From JBNKVT01 sp050299335 (GTDB taxonomy: Bacteria > Pseudomonadota > Alphaproteobacteria > Rhodobacterales > Rhodobacteraceae): 64,000 nt of DNA. The notes under the pieces were generated by a model. The model did no database searches, was not told the DNA's origin, and saw nothing but the letters and a program-made list of their open reading frames with translations. Below, piece after piece: positions 1 to 11,387 of the stretch (position 1 is its first letter; each line of letters starts with the position of its first letter). Location of the stretch: the NCBI GenBank assembly GCA_050299335.1, contig JBNKVT010000006.1:12302-76301 (forward strand). The letters are read 5' to 3'. The position numbers and the translations under genes are program-made.

Positions 1-2
1 CT

Positions 3-1724
3 GAGCCGAGTCATGGCATCGCTATGTATGGCGACCCGGCCTTACCACCGGATTTTGTGTCATTGCCTTATGCCAATCCTGACGCGCCCCAGGGCGGGAC
101 AATCACCTTCGGCGAGGGCGGCGGGTTCGATGCGATGAACCCCTATATCCTGAAGGGCCGCTCGCCTTACGGGCTGCGCGTGCATGTTTTCGAAAGCCTG
201 ATGGGCCGGAGCTGGGACGAATCCTTCACGCTTTACGGGCTGATCGCCGAATCGATCGAGACCGGCCCGAATCGCGAATGGGTTGAGTTCACCCTCCGCG
301 AAGAGGCCGCTTTCTCGGACGGCACCCCGGTCACCGTCGAGGACGTGATCTGGTCCTTCGAGACCCTCGCCGAAAAGGGCGTGCCGCGCTACAAGAACGC
401 TTGGGACAAAGTCGCCAGCTGGGAGAAGATCGGCGACCGCGGGGTGCGCTTCACCTTCTCGGAGCAGGATAACGAGCTGCCCCTGATCCTCGGCCTGCGC
501 CCGATCCTGAAACAGAGCGACTGGGAGGGGCGCGACTTCGAGGAAAGCACCCTAGACGTGCCGACCGGGACCGGGCCGTATGTGGTCGGCGATTTCGAGG
601 CCGGGCGCTATATCGAGTTCGTGCGCAACCCGGATTACTGGGGCAACGACATCGCCTTCAACAACGGGCTGCATAATATCGAAACCATCCGCTACGAGTA
701 TTTCGCCGACGCCCAGGTGATCTTCGAGGCTTTCAAGGTCGGCGATATCTCCACCTTCCGCGAAGGCAGTCCGGCGAAATGGGAAACCGAATACCGCTTT
801 CCGGCCGTGGTCACCGGCAAGATCGTCAAATCCGAGATCCCGCATCATCGACCTTCGGGGATGGAGGGGTTCGTGTTCAACACGCGGCGCGACCTTTTCG
901 CCGACTGGCGTGTGCGCGACGCGCTGATCCACGCCTTCAATTTCGAGTTCATCAACAAGACCATCAACGACGGTGCCTATCCCCGCCGGACCTCGTATTT
1001 CGCCAATTCGTTCCTGGCGATGGATCACGGGCCCGCCGAGGGCAAGGTGCTGGAACTGCTGGAGCCCTTTGCCGACGAACTGCTCCCCGGGGCGCTGGAG
1101 GGGTACGACCTGCCGGTCTCGGACGGCGACGAGCGCAACAGGGGCAATCTGCGGATCGCCCAGCGACTGCTGCAGGAGGCCGGATGGACGGTGCAGGACG
1201 GGGTGTTGAAGAACGCCGCCGGCACGCCGTTCGCCTTTACGGTAACGGTGAACGCTTCCGATCACGAGACCCTCGCCAATCTCTATGCCGATACGCTGAA
1301 GCGGCTGGGGATCACGATGAATATCGAGCTTGTGGACAGTGCCCAGTATACCGAACGCAAGAACGATTACGATTTCGACATGATCGTCAATTCCTGGCCG
1401 CTGTCGCTGTCTCCGGGCAATGAGCAGACGCTCTATTGGGGCTCGGACGGGGTCACCACGCCGGGGACGCGGAACTATATGGGGATGAACGCGCCGGCCG
1501 CCGAAGCGATGATCGAGACCATATTGACAGCCAAGGATCACGAAGAGTTCGTGGCCGCGGTCAAGGCGCTGGACCGGGTGCTGACCACCGGGCGCTATGT
1601 GGTGCCGTTCTGGTATTCCGACCGCACGCTGATGGCCCATGACGGGACGCTGCATTTCCCCGAGACCCTGCCAGTCTATGGCGACTGGATCGGGTTCCTG
1701 CCGGATGTCTGGTGGGTCGAATAG
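3..1724 (+). CDS. ABC transporter substrate-binding protein, family 5 (YejA-like), 5' truncated by window edge
   Basis: Periplasmic binding protein of an oligopeptide/microcin C-type ABC importer (SBP family 5). The frame is already open at the window edge: the residues before the first ATG (position 24) read EPSHGIA and run straight into MYGDPALPPDF, which resembles the start of the mature domain of YejA-like proteins. The signal peptide and true start therefore lie to the left, and 24 should not be taken as the start. The visible 573 residues cover both lobes of the fold. No permease or ATPase gene follows; the next gene is convergent, so any partners lie upstream or elsewhere. A GC-rich hairpin at 1743-1771, without a T-run, follows the stop. 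The family call is firm; the exact substrate is not. Confidence 0.88.
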   Translation, partial: EPSHGIAMYGDPALPPDFVSLPYANPDAPQGGTITFGEGGGFDAMNPYILKGRSPYGLRVHVFESLMGRSWDESFTLYGLIAESIETGPNREWVEFTLREEAAFSDGTPVTVEDVIWSFETLAEKGVPRYKNAWDKVASWEKIGDRGVRFTFSEQDNELPLILGLRPILKQSDWEGRDFEESTLDVPTGTGPYVVGDFEAGRYIEFVRNPDYWGNDIAFNNGLHNIETIRYEYFADAQVIFEAFKVGDISTFREGSPAKWETEYRFPAVVTGKIVKSEIPHHRPSGMEGFVFNTRRDLFADWRVRDALIHAFNFEFINKTINDGAYPRRTSYFANSFLAMDHGPAEGKVLELLEPFADELLPGALEGYDLPVSDGDERNRGNLRIAQRLLQEAGWTVQDGVLKNAAGTPFAFTVTVNASDHETLANLYADTLKRLGITMNIELVDSAQYTERKNDYDFDMIVNSWPLSLSPGNEQTLYWGSDGVTTPGTRNYMGMNAPAAEAMIETILTAKDHEEFVAAVKALDRVLTTGRYVVPFWYSDRTLMAHDGTLHFPETLPVYGDWIGFLPDVWWVE

Positions 1725-1962
1725 GGCGCGTCTCCGAGGCAAGCGGCCATCTCGGAAATGGGGGTGGCCGCAACGCAGCGTTTGCGGACAACGGATCGGT
1801 GGTCAGGAGGGGATCGACCATCGCTCCAACGCCCTTGCGTCAGTCAGAGGGCGGGGCGTCCGCGCAGCGGTTGCGGGGGAAAGGCGCATGATTGGGGTCT
1901 GTCATTTCGTGAAATAAGATAGGGGATCGGGGCTTGTGTCTCGAGATGTGTTGGGACGAAAG

Positions 1963-1992
1963 GCCACCGGCCTTGTGAGGCAGGCCGGTGGC
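1963..1992 (-). terminator. Rho-independent-like terminator of glpQ
   Basis: A perfect 11-bp GC-rich stem (1963-1973 with 1982-1992) closes an 8-nt loop. It lies 11 bases beyond the glpQ stop on the minus strand, and the minus strand continues with a pyrimidine-rich CCTTTCGTCC. The T-run is short, so termination strength is uncertain. Confidence 0.65.
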
Positions 1993-2003
1993 AGATGCAG
2001 GGT

Positions 2004-3251
2004 TCAGGACGGAGAGGCCAGGCCCATGCAGTTGGCGTAATAGGTAACGGTGGCGGGCCAGTCGGAGAAGATGCCCTTGATGCCGACGTCTTGCGCCAGG
2101 ACGTGCAGGGTCTCGTAGATGTCGCCGTCGCTGTCGATGGTATCGGTGGTGCTCTGGAAGTACCAGCCGCCGCCGGTGTTGAGGGGGCCGGAGCGTTCCA
2201 GCGTCCAGGTGATGATGTTGAGGCCCGCCGCATTGGCCTCGTTGGCGTAGGCGGAGGGGACGATTTCGCCGTTCTCGAGGGTCAGGAGCATCCACATCGG
2301 CGGGGCGATGTAGTTGACACCCATGGCTTTGAGTTCGGCCATGGTGGGTTTGAAGGTGGCGGGGTCGTTGGGGTTGATCTGGTGTTCGTCCTCGTCCCAG
2401 GCCTCGTAGCGGTCGTCGAGATAGACGGCCTGAGCGCCGAATTCGGGTTCGTTCTCGATCCAGTAGAGGATGTCGTCGAGGTTGAAGCTCTGGGCGAAGA
2501 CGTCAGCGGCGGGGATGCTGGCGGCTTTGTATTCGTCGATGAGTTTCTGAGCATAGTCTTCTTGGGTGAATCCGTCGAAGGGCATCTCGACGGAAGGCGC
2601 TTTCAGTTCGGGAGTGAACTTGGCGCCGAGGTCGCGGAAGAGTTCGATGGATTCGGCGTGGGTCATCAGGGTGCCGTTGGTGGCATAGAGGTCGGTGCGC
2701 CAGTCGGCGGTGCCGTTCAGGTAGTCTTCAACACTGGTGGCCGAGGCGTTGGCGGCGTCCATCTTGCCGTTGAGGCTGCGGAATTCGGCCAGCGTCAGTT
2801 CCGAGGTGCGGCACTCGGCGGCGGCGCTCGTGTCGCCGGAGGCTGGGGTGAAGGGCGCGACGCAGGTGTCGGCGAGGTCGGTGGCGAGGATGTTGGTGGT
2901 GGTGTGCAGGTCGTTCTGGGCGTGACGGCAGACGAGTTCCTTGTCGGCGGTGAAGGTCACGTCGCATTCGAGGATGCCTGAGCCCATGCGGGCGGCGGCG
3001 GTGTAGCTTTCGACCGTGTGCTCGGGGAACTGCATCGCCGCTCCGCGATGGCCGATGGAGAAATCGGAGGCGGCGAAGTCCATGTTTTCGCAGGATTTCA
3101 GCTTGTCGCGCAGATCGCCTTCGGGCAGCTGGTCGACGAGGTAGAACGGGCGCGGCCCGAGCTGGACGGACTGGGCGGCGGCCTCGGTGGCGAGAAGTGC
3201 GGCGAGGCTGGCGGTGGCCAGAGTTACGGTCTTTTTCAAGGGAACCCCCAT
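2004..3251 (-). CDS. glpQ: Periplasmic glycerophosphodiester phosphodiesterase
   Basis: Hydrolyses glycerophosphodiesters to glycerol-3-phosphate and an alcohol, probably in the periplasm. The 415-aa product begins with a signal peptide (hydrophobic stretch about residues 9-25, AAAQ cleavage region). The GDPD signature follows: H68-R69-G70, PEHT at 76-79 in place of the usual PENT, the metal-binding pair E95 and D97, and H110. ELKAPS further on matches the second conserved acidic strand. The length fits the longer GlpQ-like bacterial subfamily. The annotated ATG gives MGVPLKKTV; a TTG four codons later would also give a good signal peptide. The gene stands alone, convergent with the binding-protein gene. 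Confidence 0.88.
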   Translation of the reverse strand: MGVPLKKTVTLATASLAALLATEAAAQSVQLGPRPFYLVDQLPEGDLRDKLKSCENMDFAASDFSIGHRGAAMQFPEHTVESYTAAARMGSGILECDVTFTADKELVCRHAQNDLHTTTNILATDLADTCVAPFTPASGDTSAAAECRTSELTLAEFRSLNGKMDAANASATSVEDYLNGTADWRTDLYATNGTLMTHAESIELFRDLGAKFTPELKAPSVEMPFDGFTQEDYAQKLIDEYKAASIPAADVFAQSFNLDDILYWIENEPEFGAQAVYLDDRYEAWDEDEHQINPNDPATFKPTMAELKAMGVNYIAPPMWMLLTLENGEIVPSAYANEANAAGLNIITWTLERSGPLNTGGGWYFQSTTDTIDSDGDIYETLHVLAQDVGIKGIFSDWPATVTYYANCMGLASPS

Positions 3252-3346
3252 GCGTTGGATGAATGCATCCCGGTCGCATGAGGGTGTGACGGTTCGGTTG
3301 CTGTTGGTTGAATTTTGGGTGACGGGGCGCAGAAAGGCTGACGCCG

Positions 3347-3376
3347 AAGTAAGGTGGGTTTAAACCCACCTTACTT
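3347..3376. repeat. 30-bp perfect palindrome
   Basis: Positions 3347-3361 are the exact reverse complement of 3362-3376, centred on GGTTTAAACC. It lies between the glpQ start and the sufT stop, so it could end the sufT transcript or be one copy of a dispersed GTGGGTTTAAACCCAC-type repeat. There is no T-run outside the palindrome. Confidence 0.75.
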
Positions 3377-3405
3377 GCAGAAGACGCAAGGGCAGCCCGG
3401 CTGGC

Positions 3406-3771
3406 CTACATGAACCCCAGTTCCAGCCTCGCCTCGTCGGACATCATCTCCATGCCCCATTGCGGTTCCCAGACCAGCTGGACGTTGACCTGTTTGACAC
3501 CCGGCAGCGGCTCGATGGCTTCGGCGACCCAGCCCGGCATCTCGCCGGCCACCGGACAACCCGGAGCGGTCAGGGACATCAGTACGTCGACCTCGTTTTC
3601 GGGGGAGATATCAATGGTGTAGATCAGGCCGAGATCGTAGATATTCACCGGAATCTCCGGGTCATAGACCGTGCGGCAGGCCTCGACGATGTTGTCGTAG
3701 AGCGGATGGTCGGTGGTCGATGGCTTGATCAACGGCGTACCTTCGACCAGGTGGTCATCGTGCATGTTCAT
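3406..3771 (-). CDS. sufT: MIP18/DUF59 family Fe-S assembly protein (SufT-like)
   Basis: A 121-aa DUF59 (MIP18) protein, implicated in Fe-S cluster maturation in SUF-containing bacteria. Motifs seen: DPEIPVNIYDLGLIY at about 37-51, LTAPGCPVA around the conserved Cys72, and a C-terminal VWEPQW. The start at 3771 has AGGA seven bases upstream; an in-frame ATG two codons later is possible. The reading frame stays open far upstream, but that part runs antisense to the DUF1287 gene and is not real. In related bacteria sufT sits at the end of the suf cluster; here it is alone, 36 kb from iscR-sufB in the same window. Confidence 0.85.
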   Translation of the reverse strand: MNMHDDHLVEGTPLIKPSTTDHPLYDNIVEACRTVYDPEIPVNIYDLGLIYTIDISPENEVDVLMSLTAPGCPVAGEMPGWVAEAIEPLPGVKQVNVQLVWEPQWGMEMMSDEARLELGFM

Positions 3772-3870
3772 CGCGAGTTCCTGCAATAGTCGATCAATTA
3801 TATAGGGTTTTTCGTGCAGAGGTCCAGAGAGGCTTGCCCGGAGGCCGGGGGGCGTGACAGGGTTGTGATC

Positions 3871-4446
3871 ATGCGACCCGTGCTTGTTGTCCTTCTGCTG
3901 CTTCTGCCCGCCGCCGCCCGGGCCGATTTCGCCCGTGATCTGGCGCTTGCCGCCGAGGAACGGGCCGAGCATTTCGTGCTCTATGATCCCAGCTACCGGG
4001 CGATTGCCTATCCGATGGGCGATGTGCCGCCACATCGGGGCGTGTGCACCGATGTGGTGATCCGGGCCTATCGGGCGCTGGGGATCGATCTGCAGGAGCT
4101 GGTGCATGAGGATATGCGCGGGGCTTTCGGGCGGTATCCGAAGATCTGGGGGCTGAGTCGTCCCGATCCGAATATCGACCACCGTAGGGTGCCGAATCTG
4201 GAGACGTTCCTGACGCGTCACGGGGACTCGCTGCCGGTCAGCGAGCGGGCCGGGGACTATCTGCCGGGGGATGTGGTGTCCTGGCGGCTCGACAACGAGC
4301 GGCCGCATATCGGGATCGTGACGACGCGGGTGTCGCGGGAAGGGGTGCCGCTGATTTCGCACAATATCGGTTGGGGGACGCGGGTGGAGGATATGCTGTT
4401 CGACTACAAGATCGTCGGGCATTTCCGCTTCTCTGGCTTGCACTAG
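3871..4446 (+). CDS. DUF1287 domain protein, exported
   Basis: A 191-aa exported protein of unknown function. Residues 1-19 form a signal peptide (MRPVLVVLLLLLPAAARA). The body is a DUF1287 domain, a family related to NlpC/P60-type papain-like folds: CTDVVIRAYR carries the conserved Cys, DPNIDHRRVPN follows, and GDVVSW and HIGIV supply the conserved strands and a His. A cell-wall or peptide hydrolase role is inferred from the fold relation only. I chose the ATG at 3871 because it gives a clean signal peptide; the frame opens earlier, at 3814, without one. tgt follows 43 bases downstream on the same strand. Confidence 0.8.
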   Translation: MRPVLVVLLLLLPAAARADFARDLALAAEERAEHFVLYDPSYRAIAYPMGDVPPHRGVCTDVVIRAYRALGIDLQELVHEDMRGAFGRYPKIWGLSRPDPNIDHRRVPNLETFLTRHGDSLPVSERAGDYLPGDVVSWRLDNERPHIGIVTTRVSREGVPLISHNIGWGTRVEDMLFDYKIVGHFRFSGLH

Positions 4447-4489
4447 GCGCGGGGCTCGGGGTAAGCGCCGGGAAACCCCGGAGACCGGT

Positions 4490-5614
4490 ATGACTTTCAG
4501 TTTCAGGATCGACGCCACCGATAGCCGCGCGCGGACCGGGGCGATCTCGACCCCGCGCGGGGATATCCGGACGCCGGCCTTCATGCCGGTGGGGACGGCG
4601 GCGACGGTGAAGGCGATGCTGCCGGAAAGCGTGCGCGAGACCGGGGCGGACATCCTTCTTGGCAACACCTATCATCTGATGCTGCGCCCCGGGGCGGAGC
4701 GGATCGCGCGTCTGGGGGGGCTGCACGGGTTCATGAACTGGCAGCGGCCCATTCTGACCGATAGCGGCGGGTTTCAGGTGATGAGCCTGAGTGAGCTCAG
4801 GAAGCTGACCGAGGAGGGGGTACGGTTCAAGTCGCATATCGACGGGTCCGAGCATCACCTGACGCCGGAGCGGTCGATGGAAATCCAGAAGTTGCTCGGT
4901 TCGGATATCGTGATGTGTTTCGACGAATGCCCCGCGCTGCCCGCCGACCGTGACCGGATCGCCGAAAGCATGGCGCTTTCGATGCGCTGGGCCGCACGGT
5001 CGCGCGACGCCTTCGGGGACCGGCCCGGACACGCATTGTTCGGCATCCAGCAGGGAGGGCTGGAGCGGGATTTGCGCGAGGAAAGCGCCGAGGCGCTGAA
5101 GGGGATCGGTTTCGACGGTTATGCCATCGGCGGACTGGCGGTGGGCGAGGGGCAGGAGGCGATGTTCGGGGTGCTGGATTATGCGCCCGGGATGCTGCCC
5201 GCGGATCGGCCGCGCTATCTGATGGGGGTGGGCAAGCCGGACGATATTGTCGGGGCGGTGGAACGCGGCGTCGACATGTTCGACTGCGTGCTGCCGTCGC
5301 GCTCGGGGCGGACCGGGCAGGCGCAGACGCGGATGGGGGCGATCAATATCAAGAACGCGCGGCACGCGGATGATCCAAGGCCGCTGGACCCGGAATGTGC
5401 CTGCCCGGCTTGCTCGCAGTATTCGCGGGCCTATCTGCATCATGTGTTCCGTGCCGGAGAGATCATTTCATCCATGCTGCTGACCTGGCATAATCTGCAT
5501 TACTATCAGGAGCTTATGGCGGGGCTTCGCGCGGCCATCGCCGCCGGGACCCTGGCGGATTTCGTTGCGAGCTTCCACGCCAGGCGCGCCGAGGGTGATC
5601 TGGCGCCGCTGTGA
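4490..5614 (+). CDS. tgt: Queuine tRNA-guanine transglycosylase
   Basis: Exchanges guanine-34 of GUN-anticodon tRNAs for preQ1, the base-insertion step of queuosine synthesis. The 374-aa length is normal. DSGGFQVMSL carries the general-acid Asp, DCVLPSRSGRTG the nucleophilic Asp, and CACPACSQYSRAYLHH with a later His forms the Zn site. RBS-like GGAG precedes the ATG. queA, the next enzyme in the pathway, lies 54 kb downstream. Transcription may be shared with the DUF1287 gene just upstream. Confidence 0.96.
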   Translation: MTFSFRIDATDSRARTGAISTPRGDIRTPAFMPVGTAATVKAMLPESVRETGADILLGNTYHLMLRPGAERIARLGGLHGFMNWQRPILTDSGGFQVMSLSELRKLTEEGVRFKSHIDGSEHHLTPERSMEIQKLLGSDIVMCFDECPALPADRDRIAESMALSMRWAARSRDAFGDRPGHALFGIQQGGLERDLREESAEALKGIGFDGYAIGGLAVGEGQEAMFGVLDYAPGMLPADRPRYLMGVGKPDDIVGAVERGVDMFDCVLPSRSGRTGQAQTRMGAINIKNARHADDPRPLDPECACPACSQYSRAYLHHVFRAGEIISSMLLTWHNLHYYQELMAGLRAAIAAGTLADFVASFHARRAEGDLAPL

Positions 5615-6056
5615 CGCGCGCCGAAGAGGCCCGGATCGACCACCCGGGTTCACCTCGCCGACAGCTTGACCGGCCCATCGAACCCGAGCCGGTGTCCGAT
5701 AGGGGTGACCTGTGCCGCATCTCGCGCGCCGATTCCCCACCAGTTAGAGCGTGTCGCGCCTGACCGGATTCAGGTATTCAATCCGGCCCGCGCGGCAGCG
5801 ATTTCAAAGCAAATGCGTCTCATGGGCTGGATTGAATGCGATCTGGCACGACATGCTTTTACCCCTGCTAACCCTTCTGACGGCATTTCCTGCTTCAATC
5901 CGCACCGCCGAGCGGGCATAATCGGCAGCAACGAGAGTCGAAGTTCGGGGGAAGGACGACTTGAACCGCTTCGGTTGGGCACACAGATAAGGTGCTGATC
6001 GAAGAAGGCGCCAGGCTGCCGCGAAAGGGGTCAAGCGCCTTGCTGAAAGGAATACC
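5615..6056. other. Intergenic region between tgt and lon
   Basis: The 442 bases hold the hairpin repeat at 5745-5857 and the leader of lon. I found no convincing coding frame. The lon promoter must lie between the repeat and 6056, but I cannot assign its sigma factor from the sequence. Confidence 0.6.
5745..5857. repeat. TAGAGC hairpin repeat, family 1, copy 1
   Basis: About 113 bases that align along their length with 11764-11875. The outer arms pair (AGC...CGCGCC with GGCACG...GCT) and inner arms AATCC and GGATT pair. Compared with the other copy both sides of the inner arm changed together (AATCC/GGATT here, ATTCC/GGAAT there), so the folded shape is conserved. Non-coding, of REP/MITE-like character. 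Confidence 0.7.
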
Positions 6057-8465
<2,409 letters not shown>

Positions 8466-8487
8466 CCATTTCGGCCCAGCATTCGGA

Positions 8488-8510
8488 GGGGCGGCTCGAT
8501 GAGCCGCCCC
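8488..8510 (+). terminator. Rho-independent terminator after lon
   Basis: A perfect 10-bp stem, GGGGCGGCTC (8488-8497) with 8501-8510, closes a GAT loop and is followed by TACTTTTA. It begins 22 bases after the lon stop and lies just outside the convergent gene ending at 8522, so it may act in both directions. Confidence 0.85.
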
Positions 8511-8521
8511 TACTTTTACGG

Positions 8522-9241
8522 TCAGGCGGATCGTTGACCAGCCATGTGGATTTGCAGAGTTCCCTCGTGCAAAAAACAGGTCTTCGAGAAGACGCCGAGA
8601 TCGACGGGGTTCGGAAGGCGAATGTCTGACAGAACCGGCATCGACCGCGCGCTCGTCTCAAAGGCGCGGTCGATCTGCGAAATCAGCATGAAAACGGTAC
8701 CGCTTCGCACCGCGTGATCCTTGAGGGTCAGGATCTGCTCGGCCAGTGGCGGTGTGCTACGCCTCTGATCGAGAAGTTGCAGATAGTCGACAACCGCCAA
8801 CGCCGGCGCATCGTCGGTGAGTCGGCGGACGATGTGGTCGGCGCAAATTTCGTCGCTGGTGTCCAGCACCAGCTTCTCTTTCAGGTCCGGATATGGGCGC
8901 CCGAGACCGGCAAGTCTCTGGGTGATGGTGCCCGTCGTCTCCTCGAGACTGAAGATGAAGGCCCTGCTGCCTGCAGCGGCCGTCAGCGCCGCCAGTTCGG
9001 TGGCCAGCAGGGTCTTGCCTTGGCCGGGCCGAGCGGCCAGCAACACGAGATCGGCGGGCGACAGGGTGCGGAGCAGGCGGCGCGCCGGATTTTGCCCCGC
9101 CCGCGCGGAGAGATGCGACCAGCCCTGAAACCCCTCACGTCGGGCAACCCGGTCGAGCGCCTCGCTGAGGGCGATGCCACCTTGCCGGGCCAGCGCGCGG
9201 GCGTCCCGTTTCAGCCTGTAGATCGGTGCGGAAATGCGCAT
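8522..9241 (-). CDS. Stand-alone DnaB C-terminal-like ATPase
   Basis: A 239-aa RecA-fold ATPase related to the motor domain of replicative helicase DnaB but lacking the primase-binding N-terminal domain. Residues 71-77 are Walker A (RPGQGKT), FSLEET at 98-102 matches the DnaB SxEM region, VDYLQLL at 151-157 is Walker B, SQID at 188-191 is sensor-like, and LSDIR at 204-208 matches the DnaB arginine-finger region. A small helical segment (about 8-45, ending GFQGWSHL) precedes it. The start is set by AGGAGG seven bases ahead of the ATG at 9241; the ATG 30 bases upstream has no such site. Its function is unknown; a true helicase would normally need the missing part. Confidence 0.75.
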   Translation of the reverse strand: MRISAPIYRLKRDARALARQGGIALSEALDRVARREGFQGWSHLSARAGQNPARRLLRTLSPADLVLLAARPGQGKTLLATELAALTAAAGSRAFIFSLEETTGTITQRLAGLGRPYPDLKEKLVLDTSDEICADHIVRRLTDDAPALAVVDYLQLLDQRRSTPPLAEQILTLKDHAVRSGTVFMLISQIDRAFETSARSMPVLSDIRLPNPVDLGVFSKTCFLHEGTLQIHMAGQRSA

Positions 9242-9478
9242 TCGAGATCCTCCTGAGATCCAGGCGGTCACGCAGCCCCTCCTTTAGCGTGCGCCCTTCA
9301 AGAGAGATCGAAAGGAGTCCGTCAGCGCCCCGCATGTGCCATGCTTCCCGATCAGAGGGAGGGGGCCCGGGCCAGGCCTCCAAAATTCTAGACCCGGCAG
9401 GCCGGCATGACAAGCATCGCGCGCCTTCGTCGCAGCCTCTTGCCTATTCCCCGGCAAGGCAGTATCAGACCCGGCATC

Positions 9479-9553
9479 GGGTGATTAGCTCAGTGGTAGA
9501 GCGCCACGTTCACATCGTGGATGTCGGGAGTTCAAATCTCTCATCACCCACCA
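9479..9553 (+). tRNA. tRNA-Val (CAC anticodon)
   Basis: Full cloverleaf with acceptor GGGTGAT/ATCACCC, D arm, anticodon stem CCACG/CGTGG around loop TTCACAT, T arm GGGAG-TTCAAAT-CTCTC and an encoded CCA. The anticodon CAC reads GUG. It is close in sequence to the second Val tRNA 0.7 kb away. Confidence 0.97.
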
Positions 9554-9568
9554 ATTTCCTCCGAAGCG

Positions 9569-10149
9569 ATGCCTTATCCCGACCTTTATATCCTTCGCCA
9601 CGGCCAGACCGTCTGGAATGCCGAGGGCCGCATGCAGGGACATATGGATTCGCCGCTGACAGCGCTTGGGCGGGATCAAGCGTGCGCGCTGACGGGAATC
9701 CTGCGCGGTCTCGGCCTGCCACCTGACGTCGCTTTCCACGCCTCTCCACTGGGCCAGGCCCGCCAGACCGTGGCGCTGGCCCTCGACGGTCTCTGTGCCG
9801 TGCCCATCTATGACGCCCGGCTAAGGGAGGTTTCGGTCGGCGCTTTCGAGGGCCTGACCCGTCACGAAATCGAAACGCGGTGGCCGGAAATCGTCGGCGC
9901 CGACAGCAACGTTCCATGGCTGTTTCGCGCCCCGGGCGGCGAGACCTTCGAGGGGTTCCGTGACCGGCTGGCGAGCTGGCTGTCCGAACAAGCCCGCCCC
10001 ACGGTGGCGGTCGCGCATGGCATGGTCTCGATGGTTCTGCGCGCGGGATCGCGCTGGGTCTCGACATCGACGGCACCGGGGCATTGCCAGGCGGGCAGGG
10101 GATCGTCTGCCGTGTGTGCGGCGGTGTTCACCGCCGGATCGAGGCTTGA
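9569..10149 (+). pseudogene. Histidine phosphatase family gene, frameshifted near the 3' end
   Basis: Phosphoglycerate mutase-like histidine phosphatase (alpha-ribazole phosphatase/GpmB type). It starts at MPYPDLYILRHGQ, with the catalytic RHG at residues 10-12, and keeps the second His in VAVAHGMVS. After VLR (about 10039) the frame runs into a 50-residue tail unlike the family and stops at 10195. In another frame the DNA immediately downstream reads RGIALGLDIDGTGALPGG and ends IEA at a stop at 10147-10149, which is what the family shows. The join lies in CTGCGCGCGGG, consistent with a CG dinucleotide gained there. The enzyme may be inactive, altered at its C terminus, or intact if this is a sequencing error. 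It lies between two tRNA-Val genes. Confidence 0.75.
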
Positions 10150-10185
10150 TCAAACCGGAGCCTGCCGGTATGACGCGGCTCGGAC

Positions 10186-10261
<76 letters not shown>

Positions 10262-10352
10262 TTTCGTCCTGCCGATCATCCGGCGACAGTGGAAGACTGA
10301 GGGCGGTGGCGGGCCGGTTCCAGACCCGGCGAGAAGCGGCGAGACAGTTCCG

Positions 10353-11387
10353 ATGATCACCTTAATCCGTAACCACCCCCTCGCGCGGAAATATCGCCGG
10401 GCAAGGGCCAATAGAATAACGAAATCAAAACTTTGTGGGCGGTTGACGGCATTTTTGCCCGAGGGGTCTCCCCCCGTTGGGAGGCTTTCGGTCGCGCGAT
10501 CCGAAGCCATTCGCTTTGCCTGGGATATACGCTTTGCGCGAACCGCGCGCGGCATCGAGACAAGTCTCATGGGCGGCGACTTCCAGCGTCCCGAACGGCA
10601 CATCTGGTCGAACTGCCCGTCCTTTTTCTACTGGTTCCTGGCCAGCGGGCAGGAGGTCGCGGAAATGACCTGTTCCTGCTCCGACGGCAATACGCTCACC
10701 GACGCGCGGTTTTCCAACAGCTCGAACCAGCCGCAGGTGATCCCGCTTCCCGATACGCATTTCTTTACCAGCAGGGGGTACCCCGAGATCGACCGGATCG
10801 CGGCCGAAGCCAGTGACAATTGGGCCGAACGATCCGACCGGATCGTCTGGCGGGGCTATCCGACGGGCGCCGGGCCTCTACATATGGTCGAGGATCTGCT
10901 GGCGCATCCCGCCACCAACCAGCGCTTGCGCATGGCCGGGATGACCAAGGGCTCGGAGATCGATTTCCGTTTCGTGCGCCATCCCGACAGGCAAGACTGG
11001 AACGCGGTCGCCGAGGCCTTCGACATGATGGCTGAGCGGTTGCCTCCCGAAAGCTGGCTCGGGCGCAAATTCGCTATCGATATCGACGGGTTCACCAATG
11101 CCTGGAGCAATCTGATGGTGCGGCTGAAACTGGGCTGTTGCGTGCTGAAGGTCGGCTCGGAGTTCGGCTACCGGCAATGGTATTACGACCGGCTGCGCCC
11201 CTATGAGCATTATGTGCCGGTGAAATCCGACCTGTCCGACTTGTTCGAGCAGGTGGAATGGGTGCGGACCCACGAGGCCGAGGCCCGCGAGATTGCCAGA
11301 GCCGGGCAGGAACTTGCCCGTGGGATCACGCTTGAAAGCGCGACCCGGGAGGCTGTTGAATTGGTGCGCGCTCATTGGCGGGAGTGA
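10353..11387 (+). CDS. Glycosyltransferase family 90-like (CAP10/LPS-modifying) protein
   Basis: A 344-aa protein resembling GT90 (CAP10/POGLUT-like) sugar transferases, which in bacteria usually modify LPS or capsule. The key region is AIDIDGFTNAWSNLMVRLKLG near residues 237-257, followed by GSEFGYRQWYYDRLRPYEHYVPV and a C-terminal helix rich in Ala and Glu, all typical of the nucleotide-sugar-binding half. The first 70 residues are basic and poorly conserved, so the start at 10353 is uncertain; an ATG at MGGDFQRP is an alternative. No LPS or capsule genes adjoin it, and its acceptor cannot be deduced. Confidence 0.72.
   Translation: MITLIRNHPLARKYRRARANRITKSKLCGRLTAFLPEGSPPVGRLSVARSEAIRFAWDIRFARTARGIETSLMGGDFQRPERHIWSNCPSFFYWFLASGQEVAEMTCSCSDGNTLTDARFSNSSNQPQVIPLPDTHFFTSRGYPEIDRIAAEASDNWAERSDRIVWRGYPTGAGPLHMVEDLLAHPATNQRLRMAGMTKGSEIDFRFVRHPDRQDWNAVAEAFDMMAERLPPESWLGRKFAIDIDGFTNAWSNLMVRLKLGCCVLKVGSEFGYRQWYYDRLRPYEHYVPVKSDLSDLFEQVEWVRTHEAEAREIARAGQELARGITLESATREAVELVRAHWRE

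Noticed and set aside
5940..6056. A heat-shock (sigma32) promoter for lon at CTTGAA...CAGATAAG
   Set aside because: The spacing and -10 element do not fit the consensus well enough to call.
10030..10060. Programmed frameshifting as the explanation for the phosphatase
   Set aside because: There is no slippery heptamer or downstream pseudoknot; an indel or error is simpler.
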